Shown in pieces: positions 1 through 12,461 of a DNA stretch of 64,000 nt. Within the stretch, counting starts at the first letter, position 1; each line of letters begins with the position of its first letter. The translations under genes were made by a program, and so were the position numbers. The notes beneath the pieces were generated by a model. That model was not told the DNA's origin. It saw only the letters and a list, made by a program, of their open reading frames with translations, and made no database searches. The stretch covers positions 8,611,529-8,675,528 of the forward strand of contig OZ025282.1 of assembly GCA_964019165.1 (NCBI GenBank), in the 5' to 3' direction. The DNA comes from Mastigias papua (lineage: Eukaryota > Cnidaria > Scyphozoa > Rhizostomeae > Mastigiidae).

Positions 1-455
1 TTTGTAACTCCACTTTAGTCATTGTAAGTTTTAAGTCTTATGACATGGTACTAGAGGTATTTTATGCTTCAATGCATAATCTACCATGAACCACTGCTGC
101 TCGGAGCACGCGCAGTTCATGTGAATTCGGCAGCATAGAATGGAACTGAACTGGCTTCCGACTTCCGTTGCAACTTACTCGATTTTGACCTTCCAAGTAT
201 TGGAATACCTGGTTTTTACCTACTTGTTGCGCTTATCCTTACTCGTTTGGCGATATCGTAGAATTGTCACTCATATTTCATGAAAATCCTGAGAGATTTT
301 TGGCTGTATAGATGCCAATGGAGTTATATTCGTAGGCCAAAAATATATGTTTAAAAGTCCAACGCTCATTGGTTTACGCAAAGTAGTTTAGAATAAATCA
401 CGCTGCGCATACGATGAAGAATTACGCGTAGAAATATAATTAGACAGTTCTGTTG
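1..455. other. No feature recognised
   Basis: Mixed-sequence AT-rich DNA with no open frame of protein-like composition, no tandem repeat and no splice-site pair that I could support. Confidence 0.6.
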
Positions 456-632
456 TGCTCCATGGAGGGACGCTTACGCTGGGGGGGGGGGGGTAGGGGG
501 CAGGGGGGCAGCTGCCCCTCCTGCCCTTTCTAAGGACTTAATTATTTTAGTTCAAAAATGTCTATAATGTGCCCTCAATAGGAACCTTGCCCCCCCTGCC
601 CTCGGTGCGGGCAGGCGTGCCTGGCTCCATGG
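456..632. repeat. G/C-run MITE fragment (hAT-like)
   Basis: Runs of G near 481 and of C near 594 bracket an A/T core, and both sides carry a CTCCATGG-like edge (about 461 and 625). Elements of this look, with GGGGGGCAG...CTGCCCC arms around a short A/T core, are common small non-autonomous DNA transposons, often hAT-like. The repeat layout is seen. The family assignment is inference, and no clean target duplication was found. Confidence 0.45.
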
Positions 633-1714
633 TAGCCAAAGAGATGTTTTTTATCTCTCTCGTATATATTCCTTGTGAGGTGCGGGATACTGTACCAAAA
701 TATGCCTAGTTTCGAAATTTGAGCTAGGATGTGACCTTATCGGCTCATAGTTCTCCTTTATTGGGCAGATATTAGGCTGTGTTGGACGCTATGGGCAACT
801 GCACCAGGGGAGCCTTGGGCCACATTTCCTAAGAGAAGTTAGTGGCGATCACAACATAAAATGCCATTGTCCATGAAAATTATTGGACGATAGTCCCCTC
901 TGTCCCCCCCAAGTTCTACCGTTAATCACATGGAAAGCCTTTAAAAGTTGGAATTGGCAGCATGCCCTATTTACTGTGGTCGCTATATGGTAGTAGCCGC
1001 TGTATAAAATACTGTAGTCAGAATCTTTCATATCTTTCTCTTAGTGTGTCTATGCTTGATAATGGATATTGCATTCATTATTAGTATTAGTATTTTCATT
1101 GTCATTGTTATTTAAACATCTTCAATTTTATGATTAAGTACCTAACCCACACCCTGCCAACCATGGAGAACCATTTCATATGGCCCCTTTCCGATTCTCC
1201 TTAGTTCTCTTTCTGCCTTTATCCAGAAACACTTCAGAATGTCGTCTTGAGTTCAAATTCGTACCGTGCGGATGGCAGATATACCTGGTGTCACAACTCT
1301 GTGCTTCTCTTTCGTGCAAGATTATTGCATGACCTCTTCTCTAGTGTCCTTCTAGCACTGCGCTCTTTCAATCTAATTAACTTTCCAAATCCTATCTTTT
1401 TGCTGGCTCTTGTAAACTGTGACGAAAAGTTGCCATCTGAAGTGAATAGATTAATTGTACCATCTACCATTTCTTACACTCTAAGAAGGGAACGTGTACG
1501 ACATACGTCCAAAATGAATAGAAAAAAAGGGAACGTTTGTCTTGGTAAGCATGAGCCAGCTTCACTGAAGATCCCCATACCTACAGGATAAATAGAGGCT
1601 CAAAATTATTGAAAAAGCAATCAAGAGGCAGTCTAAAAAGAAGTCGAGAATCAGGGAGAACCTATTCAAATTGAGCAGGGGATAAACAGGGAGAACCTAT
1701 TCAAGTTAAACAAA
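633..1714. other. No feature recognised
   Basis: The 114-codon open frame at 1247-1591 has no recognisable domain, a composition expected of AT-rich noncoding sequence and no supporting splice context. Nothing else stands out. Confidence 0.55.
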
Positions 1715-1865
1715 CTGGACAGCGGGCTTGTGTGAAAAGTAGAATTTTAAACGAATAAGAATTTTTTTGTTTTCTTAAGTCTCAGATATCCAGTACTAAA
1801 GTTTCTTAACTTTTTTAACTGCCGTGTAGCTACTACTTTTTTCCTAATAGAAAACCTTAATAAGT
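1715..1865 (+). repeat. Dispersed repeat family A, partial copy
   Basis: Carries the hallmark CCAGTACTAAAGTTTCTTAA, then an AACTGCCG...TACTTTTTTCC tail, which aligns with the copies near 8.6, 25.0, 29.7 and 39.7 kb. It is divergent and lacks the 5' half. The family is defined by comparison inside this window only, and I do not recognise it. Confidence 0.5.
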
Positions 1866-2162
1866 TACTTAATTGTTGTGAAATATTTTATTTTTTTTAT
1901 CAGATATTACATTAGACACCAGATGTGTCAAAATATTAGTTCAACGTCATAAGAATATCATTGCTGATTTGGCGATGCTATCCGGCTTCCAGTTGTTGTA
2001 ATTTGGACGCTGTGGGATAAACTCTCCAAACGCTATGCTATTCCACTAGATCTTTTCACAGACAGTATTACTAACATTTGAGTATTTATGACTTAGAGCC
2101 ACATTGTTACTCCATTGACATGTGTCAGTTCAAAATAGTGAATCGTTTCAGAGCTCAGAGAG

Positions 2163-2230
2163 CAGGGGTGTCAAGCTCTATTAGGAGAAGGCCAGTACTC
2201 AAATGACACTTATCGTTGCTGGCTGACCTG
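2163..2230. repeat. hAT terminal-repeat-like fragment
   Basis: CAGGGGTGTCAAGCTC at 2163 matches the terminal-repeat style of hAT/Charlie elements (CAGGGGTGTCAAACTC). I found no matching inverted end downstream, so this is at best a solitary, truncated end. Confidence 0.3.
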
Positions 2231-4300
2231 AGTAGACGGTTTTTGGTCAGTAATGTAGCACTCATTAAAAATTTGTAAAATTTCAATATAAGATTACCAT
2301 ATATTCTCTGCAAACTGGGATCTACTATAGATATTGAGTTTCAAAAGGACTGAGCATTTGTTTTCAGTCAGTTGCTTTTCACCTCGCTACTTTCACGCCA
2401 TGCTCAATAGTTCGTCATTATAATCGTATGTATGTAGTGCGAATGCATTGTTTTGCATGCACTTCTCGACTTATTCGTCTTTTCTCGCATTTTGTACACG
2501 ACCGGCCTAATTAAATTTGGTATTCGCATAATCATGAATTAATCTAGTTATCTTTGCCTTTCATTCTCATTAACGTCCCTCGTCTAGTTGTGATGATCTT
2601 ATTACCTAGTGTTTGGTTTCTAATGTGCATCACATTGACGGGCAAAAACCATCATTATATATTTCGTTGGTATCACCTTTCAAGATATGTGTGCGTTAAA
2701 GATGGCGAAGATAAAATCTTCTATTTTACTAGCAATGGCATGGAAAACCACCTCAGTCTTGAACATCTTAGTCGCAAAGATGACTACTCATAGCAAATAG
2801 AAGTTTGAAAGTTTGATCCGCGCGGCTTTTTGGTGAATTTTTATTTATAGACCATCCTCTCTCTGGACCCCAGAGGCCTTGTTCTTGTTCTCCCTATTTG
2901 GCTTTTTACTAAAAAAATCTAAGTCAATTTATAACTCTTTCGGAATTTACTGTGGCGCGAATCCTTGCACGGTTTTGAAATGTTCATGACGTTCATCGCC
3001 TCGCTGTCCCTAAATTCCGCTGCTACATGTGATAACTGTCATTTTAAGCAGACTGATCCCATTCGTTATAAGTTTTTAAATTTATTCTAACTGATGGAAT
3101 GACAGGATATTCTTAACTGCCTTGGGAGATTTCCTCGAAAGAGGCGTGGGTAGTTTGTCTAGTAAATCGGTGCAGTCTTGTGCAATTCATTCACAATCTG
3201 TCCGCTTTGATAATGTCTAATGTATATTATGCATATCTCTGAAATTGTTCTCAGTAATCTCTTCAGTATCATTTGGATCATATTTGATTAACTCCGATGG
3301 GTATTCTTTCATGTCTTCCCATTTGTATACACCGGCTGAGATATTTTCACACGTTCGTGCCTTTGTATGTTTTTATCCCCTGTATATGCAGTGTTTGGCT
3401 AGGATATCCATTGATAGACATACTATTCGCTGTTCACCGTTTTGCGTTCTTACATATTTCTGAAGTATTCACATTTCAGTCTTCAGCGATTTGCTCACAT
3501 TTAAATCAAGCCCAAAGCTTGTTCTGGCGGTACTTTATGACAGTTCCCTTTTAAACCAAGATTTTGACGACAAGAATTGGGCAGCTTTAAATGAAATTGG
3601 GATTGGGAAATTGAAATTTGGAACTTCTCGTCTTTTCTTGATAGAAATACTTCTGAACCTACATGTCTTAATTTGTGATTTGGCAGGATTTTCTTCCCCA
3701 CTTTCAGTTTTTCTGGTGCAAATTGCTTTTTCTATGGATATCTCAGTTACATGTCAAGAAAAAAGGCCAGCTTTACATTTTCCTCAGGATGACCTCCGGA
3801 GTGTTTTGCAGTGGCAGTTGTCTAGTGGAAAAGTGTTTGGGAAGCTTTTTCAGTTCTCTACCTGGTCACACTTGATAGCCTTATGAGGTCGGCCTGCCGA
3901 GATAACAGTAAACCCCTCTTCGAATACACGAGATTTATACATTAAGCTAGTGTTGGTATTAGTGAGCCTTGGTTTGGATTTTACGTTAAAGGTAAATCGC
4001 TTTTTACATCGCTCACGGATTGTATGGTTTTTCTGTTAAGGCATAAGATCAATACGGTTGTATTGTATGTAAAGATGGCTAAAAATCAGTAAATCAGGTA
4101 TGTAAATGTGCAGATCAGCTCTGTTGTACTTACAGTCATCATAGTGCTGTATTACTAACAGTCACTGCAATCTTTGATCTTTGAAAAATGGCATTCTTTT
4201 TCAAAGCAGCCATCTTGTTGTAAAGATTGCTAAATTACATGCGTTGTTAATCGAAGTCCTTTTTGTGTCATAGTTTTTCTTAGAGTAGCCTGTCATGCTC
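2231..4300. other. No feature recognised
   Basis: AT-rich unique-looking sequence. Open frames at 3245-3463 and 3491-3886 overlap in different frames, show no domain and have no supporting splice sites. Confidence 0.55.
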
Positions 4301-4321
4301 TGCTTTCACGTGAACATCTAC

Positions 4322-4528
4322 TTAGAGGATTGTTAAGCGTGGTCTCCCGCTTATCATCATCGTCAAAGGGGACATGTCCCAGTCATCGAGGACACGGGCG
4401 GCGATGCACTGGGGACACTCAAAAGATTGTCTTAGCTTGTCCTCTTTCGATTTGAACTTCGGCATAAATAAACGTTCAAACATCATTCTAAACGTCCCTG
4501 TATCACAGGTCATTTGACTGAGAGGCAC
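4322..4528 (-). other. Candidate coding fragment or terminal exon
   Basis: A 68-codon antisense frame sits in a patch that is locally richer in G+C than its surroundings. Its composition is protein-like: charged residues (FKSKEDKLRQ), a CPQC pair and DDWDMSP. On the minus strand an acceptor-like CCTGTGATACAG lies just before the GGACGTTT stretch, so the part after it could be a last exon ending at the in-frame stop near 4322. I recognise no family, and there is no neighbouring exon I can join to it. It may equally be a relic of a transposable-element protein or chance. Confidence 0.25.
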
Positions 4529-4529
4529 C

Positions 4530-6550
4530 CGTCACTACAACAATTTGGAAACGAGGCTTTACCCGAAGTTGCCTATCGAGGCTTTTAAATCATCACTGGC
4601 CTAAGCGTTTCCATTGTTTTAGCTGTTTTTTGTATCATTGGTGTGTACCTGTTTCTAGTTTCCCTCTCCGAGGACCCTTTGTAAGGAATCTCGTTTCTGA
4701 ATTGGGATAATTTAAACTCTTGGCCGAGGGTAGTTTTGGCACCGAGGCTAGTCAGCCCTTAAGTCAGGGTTATTCCATTAGGTGTGTACTCGGGCCGCAG
4801 ATATGTTAGCACGAACTCCAATTGCAAAAATTGTTTAATTTTCCTCTTCGGCTTCTCAACATTGAAAACTTAAAGCGTACAGAATGAATAACAGCAAAGA
4901 GATAAAACTCTTCTGGGTCTCTTGAAGATGGCGTCCAGGCCGCATATAGTCTGTGGGCCGCCATTTTAATAGGCCTGCCTTAGGTAATAGGAGCACAATC
5001 TTATGACGTTAAAGCCTTGTCAGTGCATTTCCTTGCCCCAGTCGCCAAACGCACTATAATCTGCTTCTTGTTCGGTTAAACCATTCTGTCACCTACAGGT
5101 ACTTTTGCTATACATCTAACTTGCGATGCTCCACTGTTCATCCACACCACATTCGTGTATCATTTTTATCCTCCTATCTTAATTGATTATCCTACCCAAG
5201 TTGATTGGTCCGCCACATGCCTCAAAGTAGATAAAATAAATCCTACGTGAATGCGTAACGATACCTCCCATACGCGAAAATATCACCAGACTATTGGACG
5301 TATTACGTGATCCTTTTTTTACTATACTACTATATGCAGTGCAACCTGTAAAAGTGTGCTGTTATATTCTCATGCCAACTGCAGTAGTCAGTAATGTCTC
5401 TATCACTGGACTTAAGACTGTTGGACTCTGCAGAATGTTGCAATGAGGCCAAATGAGCAAATAACGAAGTATAGGAATTTGATACTATTGGCAGATGTTT
5501 TAGAACAAGATCCTACCAGTTTCATTACAGGGAGGGTTTACCATAGAGATGGGGTTTACCAATAACTAGGGATAACTATCTTTGTATCATGTCAAAGAGC
5601 AGAGACATAGCCATTGGGGAAATGGGGTATCATATCCTCATCAATGTTCCAAACAGCGAGCAAATTCAAGCTAATGCTCAGGAGTATCGTGTTTTTATGT
5701 TAAATTACTGGCATTTGAAGAACTTTATTCACAGATAAATATACAACGTACGAGTAGATGCAATTAATTGTATTATATGATAAAATTTCAAGTAGATATT
5801 TAGATCATTCTGTGATCGTATGTTGCATTTCATCAGGTTGAGATCAATTAAATGCATCGCTCGAGCAGAATTCTTCAAGCTAATCTCTTAGCATTTAAAT
5901 TTTCATTGAGTAGAATTTGATTTTGCCTATCATATGCTGGAAAATTTGAGCAAAATGTTTAATAAACCCCGATACGTCAAGTAGCATTGCGCCCCGTTAC
6001 AAAGGAGGGACATTGGGCTCCGAATGGGATGGAGGTACCTTTCTTGCTCGGAAAGTTTTAAAACTAAATGGAAATATAGTTGGTTTTTAGCTAGCAAAGG
6101 GAACTACGTATCTACAATGCATCATTAATGCTGTTGCTACCTCTTAATTTTGTTGGAAGGAGCTGAATAGTATAATGTCTATGCAAGTTTCCCTGTGCAG
6201 ATTTACCGACCATTGTTCAAAGATTATGGGTACACACTATGCCCGTTAGTCTCACTGCAGATCGGTACTCCCATGTTGTAGCCATCAAAGCAATGTTTCT
6301 CGTCATTAGATGTTTCATTGGACCATGTTATCCTTCCAATTGAAGTCAGTTAGTTGATTGAAGAAGTCTACAACATGTTGCATGGTGGATATTGAGCACT
6401 TAGCTTCCGGAAAGTCAAGTCTATGTAGCAAATCATTGCTCGTTTGTTTACTGGAATTGGTTTGGCATATTAATCTGGATTTTGTGACTTTGAAACCTTG
6501 ACAGTTAATACTGAATGCTGGAGAAGTCTGGTAGAATTGCGTATTTTGAA
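4530..6550. other. No feature recognised
   Basis: AT-rich sequence with scattered stops in all frames. No repeat partner elsewhere in the window was noticed. Confidence 0.55.
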
Positions 6551-6554
6551 GGCC

Positions 6555-7285
6555 TGTCCACATTAATATTTGAAAACGTACATTTTCAAACTTTTCCATC
6601 CTCGTATCCACACTATTATGGTGTTATCCGAAGATATATGAAAGCAGAGCTTTCTGAAAATGGAGACTTTCGACAATGGGCGTCGAAGTTAAGAATTTGA
6701 AAACCCATACTTGCCATTTTAGAGTGGGCAGAGAAAACGGAGACATTTGACACTTGACCCAAATTCCGCGAAGTTTGTGTATTTCATAGCAGAGTTTTCA
6801 AGAGAACGGGTTTAGAACAATGAAAAATGGAGCAGTGTGGACGGACGGATGTATTTTAGTTCGTGTTCTTAGTGTGGATGCTAATGCAGTATGAAAACTG
6901 AGCTTTTCCAGTGGTGTACCCCTAGGGGGATAGGGGGTTCCGGAGCCCCATTTGTCTAGAATATGGCTCTTGTGATTTGTCCAGGAACGGTATAAAATTT
7001 ATGGGGGATAGGCAGATTGTTTCGTTCTGTGAAACAATTTGAGCTGCATGGAACATGTAGAGCATAGAGTGTTGTAACATGGTAATCACTTGTCAGATAC
7101 TGTACCATCATAAGGGAACTGTTTCCAAAAGGGCATTTTCCCACGTTTACAAGAGTTTGAAGAGCTTTCTAAAACAGAGCGTTTCGAAAATGAATTGGTG
7201 CAGGCGCAGCCTTCGTTTCGGTGGTTTGAATTTTGTTTCGTTTTCATCTACGTCAGCTGTTTATGGTAGGACTTCTTATGACACA
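6555..7285. repeat. Decayed MITE(s) with GAAAACG-type motifs
   Basis: Two stretches (about 6560-6900 and 7110-7280) contain repeated variants of GAAAATGGAGACTTTCG, GAAAACGGAGACATTTG and GAGCGTTTCGAAAATG. This resembles the interior of widespread MITEs built from GAAAACG/CGTTTTC motifs. The motif repetition is seen. Boundaries and family are uncertain, and no clean terminal repeats were found. Confidence 0.35.
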
Positions 7286-7289
7286 TTTA

Positions 7290-8390
7290 TATCCAGTTAG
7301 TCCTCGCTGTGAAACTAGAACCGGGCTGAATTTCTTTTGGTATATTTGGGATTTGTAAGGTTTATATTTAGATCCTGTTTGGTTGGGAACTCAATTCACC
7401 TTATTCTGTGGTCTGTGCATGTGAACAACTGTGCTGGTTGCCTGACGGGGTGCTAAGAACGGCGAACAGTCTGCTTGATGGTGTTTCATCAAGTTTTCGC
7501 TTATCACCTTCATAAAGTGTAAGTAGAATCGAACTTCTTTTCAATCGCTTATCACCTTCATTTTTTGGGTTAGCACTTTTCTCCATTAGAATATTATGGT
7601 ACCATCTGTTTTACTCATTCTCGCAGGCCTAGGATTACCGTTCCAAAAGTAAGAGTGCTCTGAACTTGTATAGTGTTGCAAGCATTGCAAAATCAACGTG
7701 AGCTTTCATATAATAACGGAAAATCTAAATGTGCTGAAATAGCGATCCAAAATATATTTTGGAAGATATTATCATATTTCTGCGTACATTAGGTAGTTCT
7801 ATTATATTAAGAAACATCAGACGAATAATGTGCTATTGACTACAGATGCTTGAGACAGTTGTTCTTTTTTTGTTTAATGTTTAGGGCATTGGTATCTTGT
7901 TCTTAGTATTTCAAAGATAGCTTTAATTCGGTCATGGGGGTGTCATTTTTCGTTTAGGTATTGAAATACCGTTTGATAGCGGCGTTTCAAATCGATTGTA
8001 AGATTCTAGCTTTTTTGCGCGATGGATACTGGCAGAGTTCTAGTATATTGGCTCAAGGAGTAATTCACATTGCATTTCATTTAATTTCAGTTCATTCCAT
8101 TCATTTCATTTCGCACATAGTACGTGCATGCAAAGTCTCGGAAGTCTTTTGCCCCCTCTCCTCTTGTACTCAAGGACATGTATTTTTAGACAACCCCTTT
8201 CTGCGTTTATACTTTCATATTTACCCCCCCCCACGTCCCGCTTTGGCTTTCAATGCTTTTGAGTACAGGGTTAGCTTTTGGGAGTGCATGAATTTAGTTT
8301 TTCATACTTGCATGCAATAATACACACGCCAAGCACTTGTTCATGATTTCAGTACTAGAATTTTCGTAAGACCTTAGCAGGAATGTTCGT
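7290..8390. other. No feature recognised
   Basis: No supported gene or repeat. A short C-run (8223-8232) and a CATTCCATTCATTTCATT stretch near 8095 are the only low-complexity spots. Confidence 0.55.
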
Positions 8391-8394
8391 TTTT

Positions 8395-8705
8395 GTGTAA
8401 ATCTACAGTTGTTACAGAGACAGACAGGCCGACTTCACAAACATAACTCTAGATTACATAGAGTATCAAAGGAAATCTATGGAAAGTAAACAAGGAAATA
8501 TGGGCGTGCGTGAAAATTGGAATTTCAAGTGTAAATTGAATAAAAATTGGACGTAAGTCAGTGAAAATAGGAATTTCAAGTGTGAATCAACTTGCCAACT
8601 TTCTTAGGTTCCAGAAGTTCAGTACTGAACTTTCTTAACTATTTGAGCAGTCGAGTACTGTTTTCTTATACACCACTTTCTTATAAAGAAACGCCTATTG
8701 TATCT
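8395..8705 (+). repeat. Dispersed repeat family A, fuller copy
   Basis: Contains, in order, GACAGACAGGC, GGAAATCTATGGAAAGTAAA, GTGAAAATTGGAATTTCAAG (part of it duplicated about 55 bp later), CCAACTTTCTTAGG, TTCAGTACTGAACTTTCTTA and GAGTACTG...CTTATA. The same blocks recur in the same order in the other family A copies. No open frame and no clear terminal inverted repeats. The class is unknown. Confidence 0.7.
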
Positions 8706-9540
8706 ATCTGAGATTAGTAGTCACATGTGATTTAACCTAAATCGGTATGAGCTATTCGATGGGAATGTAGGACTATATCTTATAGTATATGGGGATGCGA
8801 ATTTGATGAAGTCCTTTCGCTATACATTTATGTGACATGAGGGGAATGCTTGTTATAATTCCTTTACTACGCACTTGGAGCTTCTTGGTTAGACACTTGG
8901 CTAACAGTATCAGGCAAGTGACATACCCATTGACACCGAAGTTACCATGTGGCAAACCTCTTAACTCTTCATAAGATTTGTTTGCCACCAGGTACTTATC
9001 GGCAACACAGATCAGATCTTCTCTAATACGAGAATATACCTACCCAATGCGTATAGTTTTCTATCATCCTTAGGGCCGCCAAGAGAGAGACCAACAGGGA
9101 AGATTGCCCCTGGCTCCATGCCCTAGAGGTGCCTGTAGCAGTTATGACATGTGTCTTTGGTAATTGGAAAAGGTCTCACCTTTAATAATGACGTCATGAG
9201 AGACCTCTTTTGTCATGTGGCCCGGGCCCCATAGCAGCACTTGATGGGGTGGCCTCTCTTCTGATCAATCGTTTTTTGCTTAACTTATACAGTAGCAGAA
9301 AAGTACGAATGAAGGATTGAGGCTTAGAGTGATAGCCTCTAGTTTGGAAGTTGAATGTTGTAGTACCTGGTAGGAATAATAGGCAGATAAAGGCGGCAAG
9401 GAAAGGATTAGTCAGCTTTCTTTTTTAAGCCAATGGCCCAAGATACGTGCCATTCTCTATCTTAGGAATCATTAACAAGACCTACCATTGAGCCTTATTT
9501 CTTTGGGTATGGAGAGTAATATTTTGAAAAAATAGAAATG
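8706..9540. other. No feature recognised
   Basis: Unique-looking AT-rich DNA with a short, slightly G+C-richer patch at 9070-9250. No supported feature. Confidence 0.5.
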
Positions 9541-9915
9541 ATGACTTATGATGTGATATGATGTGATATGATGTGATATGATGTGATATGATGTGATATG
9601 ATGTGATATGATGTGATATGATGTGATATGATGTGATATGATATGATTGATATGATATGATATGATATGATATGATATGATATGATATGATATGATATGA
9701 CATGATATGACATGATATCATATGATATGATTGATATGATATGATATGATATGATATTATATCATATCATGTCATATCATATCATGTCATATCATATCAT
9801 ATCATATCATATCATATCATATCATATCATATCATATCATATCATATCAATCATATCATATCAATCATGTCATGGTATGATATGATATGATTTGACATGA
9901 CAGGATATGATATGG
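9541..9915. repeat. Compound microsatellite that flips strand
   Basis: Starts as a decamer (GATATGATGT) repeated about nine times to 9640, becomes a TATGA pentamer array to about 9758, then switches to the reverse-complement pentamer (ATATC) up to about 9870. It ends with a short return to the first orientation. The flip is centred near the ATATTATAT at 9754. The two halves can pair over about 100 bp. Confidence 0.95.
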
Positions 9916-10430
9916 TCGGACTCAGGTGCATGATCATTTATGACAATGCAATATGGCACCAATACATTATGTCAGTCAAATGTATCGTGATATTATGAAC
10001 TTCAATGTAGCTAGTGCACTTCAAAATAGTGTGTTATGGAATACGTATATATTACTCATAACAATAGAAGTAAGGTTAAACTTTAGTCCCATGCAGTAAA
10101 TTCCCACGCATAGCAACCTATTTACAGCTTGAAGTTGAACATTTTCATTTCAATGTTTAGAACCGTTTCAGCCTGATATTCTAACCAGGCCCTTATAGAT
10201 GGTTTCATTCTTAATCTGTTCTTTAGCAAAAGATTCCAGCTGTCTGCTAATCAACTCATTTATAGATACTCCAAAAGTACAACATTCGTAGCTATCATGG
10301 GCAGGATCTGAAGGGATAAGATCAGTCTCGCGAAACTGCACTTTGATTAGTGAAACTACGTTGTCTCAAAAGAACGTGAACAAGCTCATCTCACAAGTCC
10401 AGATTCTTGTATGTGCTTTTACTGTAGGCT
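9916..10430. other. No feature recognised
   Basis: AT-rich DNA between the microsatellite and the SINE. Nothing supported. Confidence 0.5.
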
Positions 10431-10692
10431 ATACGATTGTGTACATTGGGGATGGGGTGCCTGTTAGAGAGGATATCGAGCAGTCGGCAGATTGAGGTAG
10501 GGGACCACTTCCTTTCCTCGCTACCTTTATCTTCCAAATGTTATCACTTTGTAACTGTTTGCTGTTGGGTGGACAGTGAGCGGTGAGCGAGCATCTACAC
10601 TGTGACCAACCAGAAGGTTCCCATGAAACCATCGATCTTCTGCACAGCAGACGATGACCACTAACAGCCCTGTCGCTCGCCCACACTAACGA
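10430..10692 (-). repeat. tRNA-derived SINE, antisense
   Basis: On the minus strand an A-box-like GCTGTTAGTGGTCATCG (10655-10670) is followed about 35 nt later by a B-box-like GATGGTTTCATGGGAACC (10616-10633), the internal Pol III promoter layout of a tRNA-derived SINE. The body downstream shares GATCGATGGTT and GATGCTCGCTCAC blocks with the SINE at 24.7-24.9 kb, so both belong to one family. It is diverged and probably inactive. Confidence 0.65.
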
Positions 10693-12461
10693 CAGTACAA
10701 TACAATGAAGTATAGTATAGTACAGTGTAATAAAACATCGTACAAAGAAGCATCGTACGAAAACGTTTAATGAGAGTAATTTGGCCTCGTTAGTGATTGA
10801 TATGATTCCTGCTAATTAAATTAGTTCCAATTTAAAGTCGTTCGTATTTGATGTCGAAATTTACGAGTATGACTAGTTTTGAGTGAGCGGAAAGTTTAGT
10901 TAAACTATTTGCGGTATTTTAGTGGCCAGACCAAGGGTTAAATTGAAGTTAATAATAGGTGCATAATTTTCGAGCTTTCATAACTTGCGTTTCATTGGAT
11001 TTGCAGTGGAAGAGGAGACCACCAACTTTTTCTTAAAATAGGATTTTCTTTGACATCTTATGCCCGTCTAAATTGCCTGTTTAATCTTGTTAATGGGTCT
11101 TCATTAATTGTATTGCCACTCTCTTTGAAGATTGGGAGATGAAAACTTCCTGATTGCTTTCCCTTACCCATTCGACGTCAATCTCATTCTGCCAAATGTT
11201 ATTACGAGCCCAGAATCTTTTTCTTCACGCATAAGCTTAACGGCTTAGCACGGTTTATTGTGTTCATGAATGAAGTACGTACTAATATAGTCAAGTACAT
11301 TTCTCATCAGCTTAATCGCACCATAGAACCTCGTGCATATTTTTATTTATCATTGTAGAATCGGATGTTTCCTGATAGACAGTGTGCCTAGCATCAAAAG
11401 GAACCTACACAGAACCCAAGGTTTGTGAATTTCTATCTATAGCTTTCTTGTTTACTATTCTACTCATGATTACCCGAGCTCCGGGTGTCGTTGGAAGGGG
11501 TATATATGTTTGGTAATATCGATGTCTCAATTTTCCGAATTTTTAAGGATGATAGAGAAGTTTTAACTACATGGCTACAATTCTTGCCAGAATAGTTTGA
11601 ATTCTACTACCGATTTCTCGCAAATTTCCCTAGGGACCTTCTTTCCCCTCTCACACATGCTATGTCGTGTCACTGTGGTATAACTGTGGTATCTCTTGCA
11701 AGTCATTCGTGTTACAGTGCAGCTATTCCTTTTCTAGAAAACCCAGCCTAGAGTAGGGAGAGTTGGCTAACTTCAAGAGTTTTTTTCCTAAGAGTACCTT
11801 TTCAATGAATATATTGCAGTTTAATTCCAGAAGTATACGGGTGTTCCCAGTATTTTGGCTACGATTGTAGTGCCTTTTCCATTTAGATCTTAAATGGTTT
11901 AGAAATACAGGTACCATTAAGATAGGGAATGTAGGAGAGTATGTATGAAATTAATATAGAGTACTAATCGCATAGAATCAAAAAAACAGTATCTGTAGGA
12001 CAATAGGAGAGTGTACAACAATTCATTTGGGAATAAAGTGAATAGGTGACAATGTCAAAAATTCAAGAATACAATACGTTTCTCTGTTGGGAATAGGTCA
12101 ATTTTCTGTGGGGATTTGTTTGAAATTTGGAGCTCACATAGCTGAGGTAGGCAAAGGAATTTATAAAGAATTGTGAAAGATTTTATCATGACTGTTCTAC
12201 TAAAAACGCTCTTTGGCTGCTGAAGCGATCTTTTGAATTACTCCTATTGCAGAAGGCTCCGTAAAGTTTTAAATCTGCAAAATTGTAAGATATCCACCAA
12301 TCTTCATAGAATTGCCGAAGTATATTGGAAATCAGTCGAAGAAAGGCGCATCAATCGCTCGTTGGCGAACAGTTCTGAATTGTGCATACTTATCACAAGT
12401 GAACCAATAAAGCATGTTGGAAATATGCAGCTCAAGTGGTCTCCATAATAATATTTAATAA
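10693..12461. other. No feature recognised
   Basis: A short low-complexity patch (AGTATAGTATAGTACAG, about 10705-10725) is followed by AT-rich DNA without supported genes or repeats. Confidence 0.5.
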
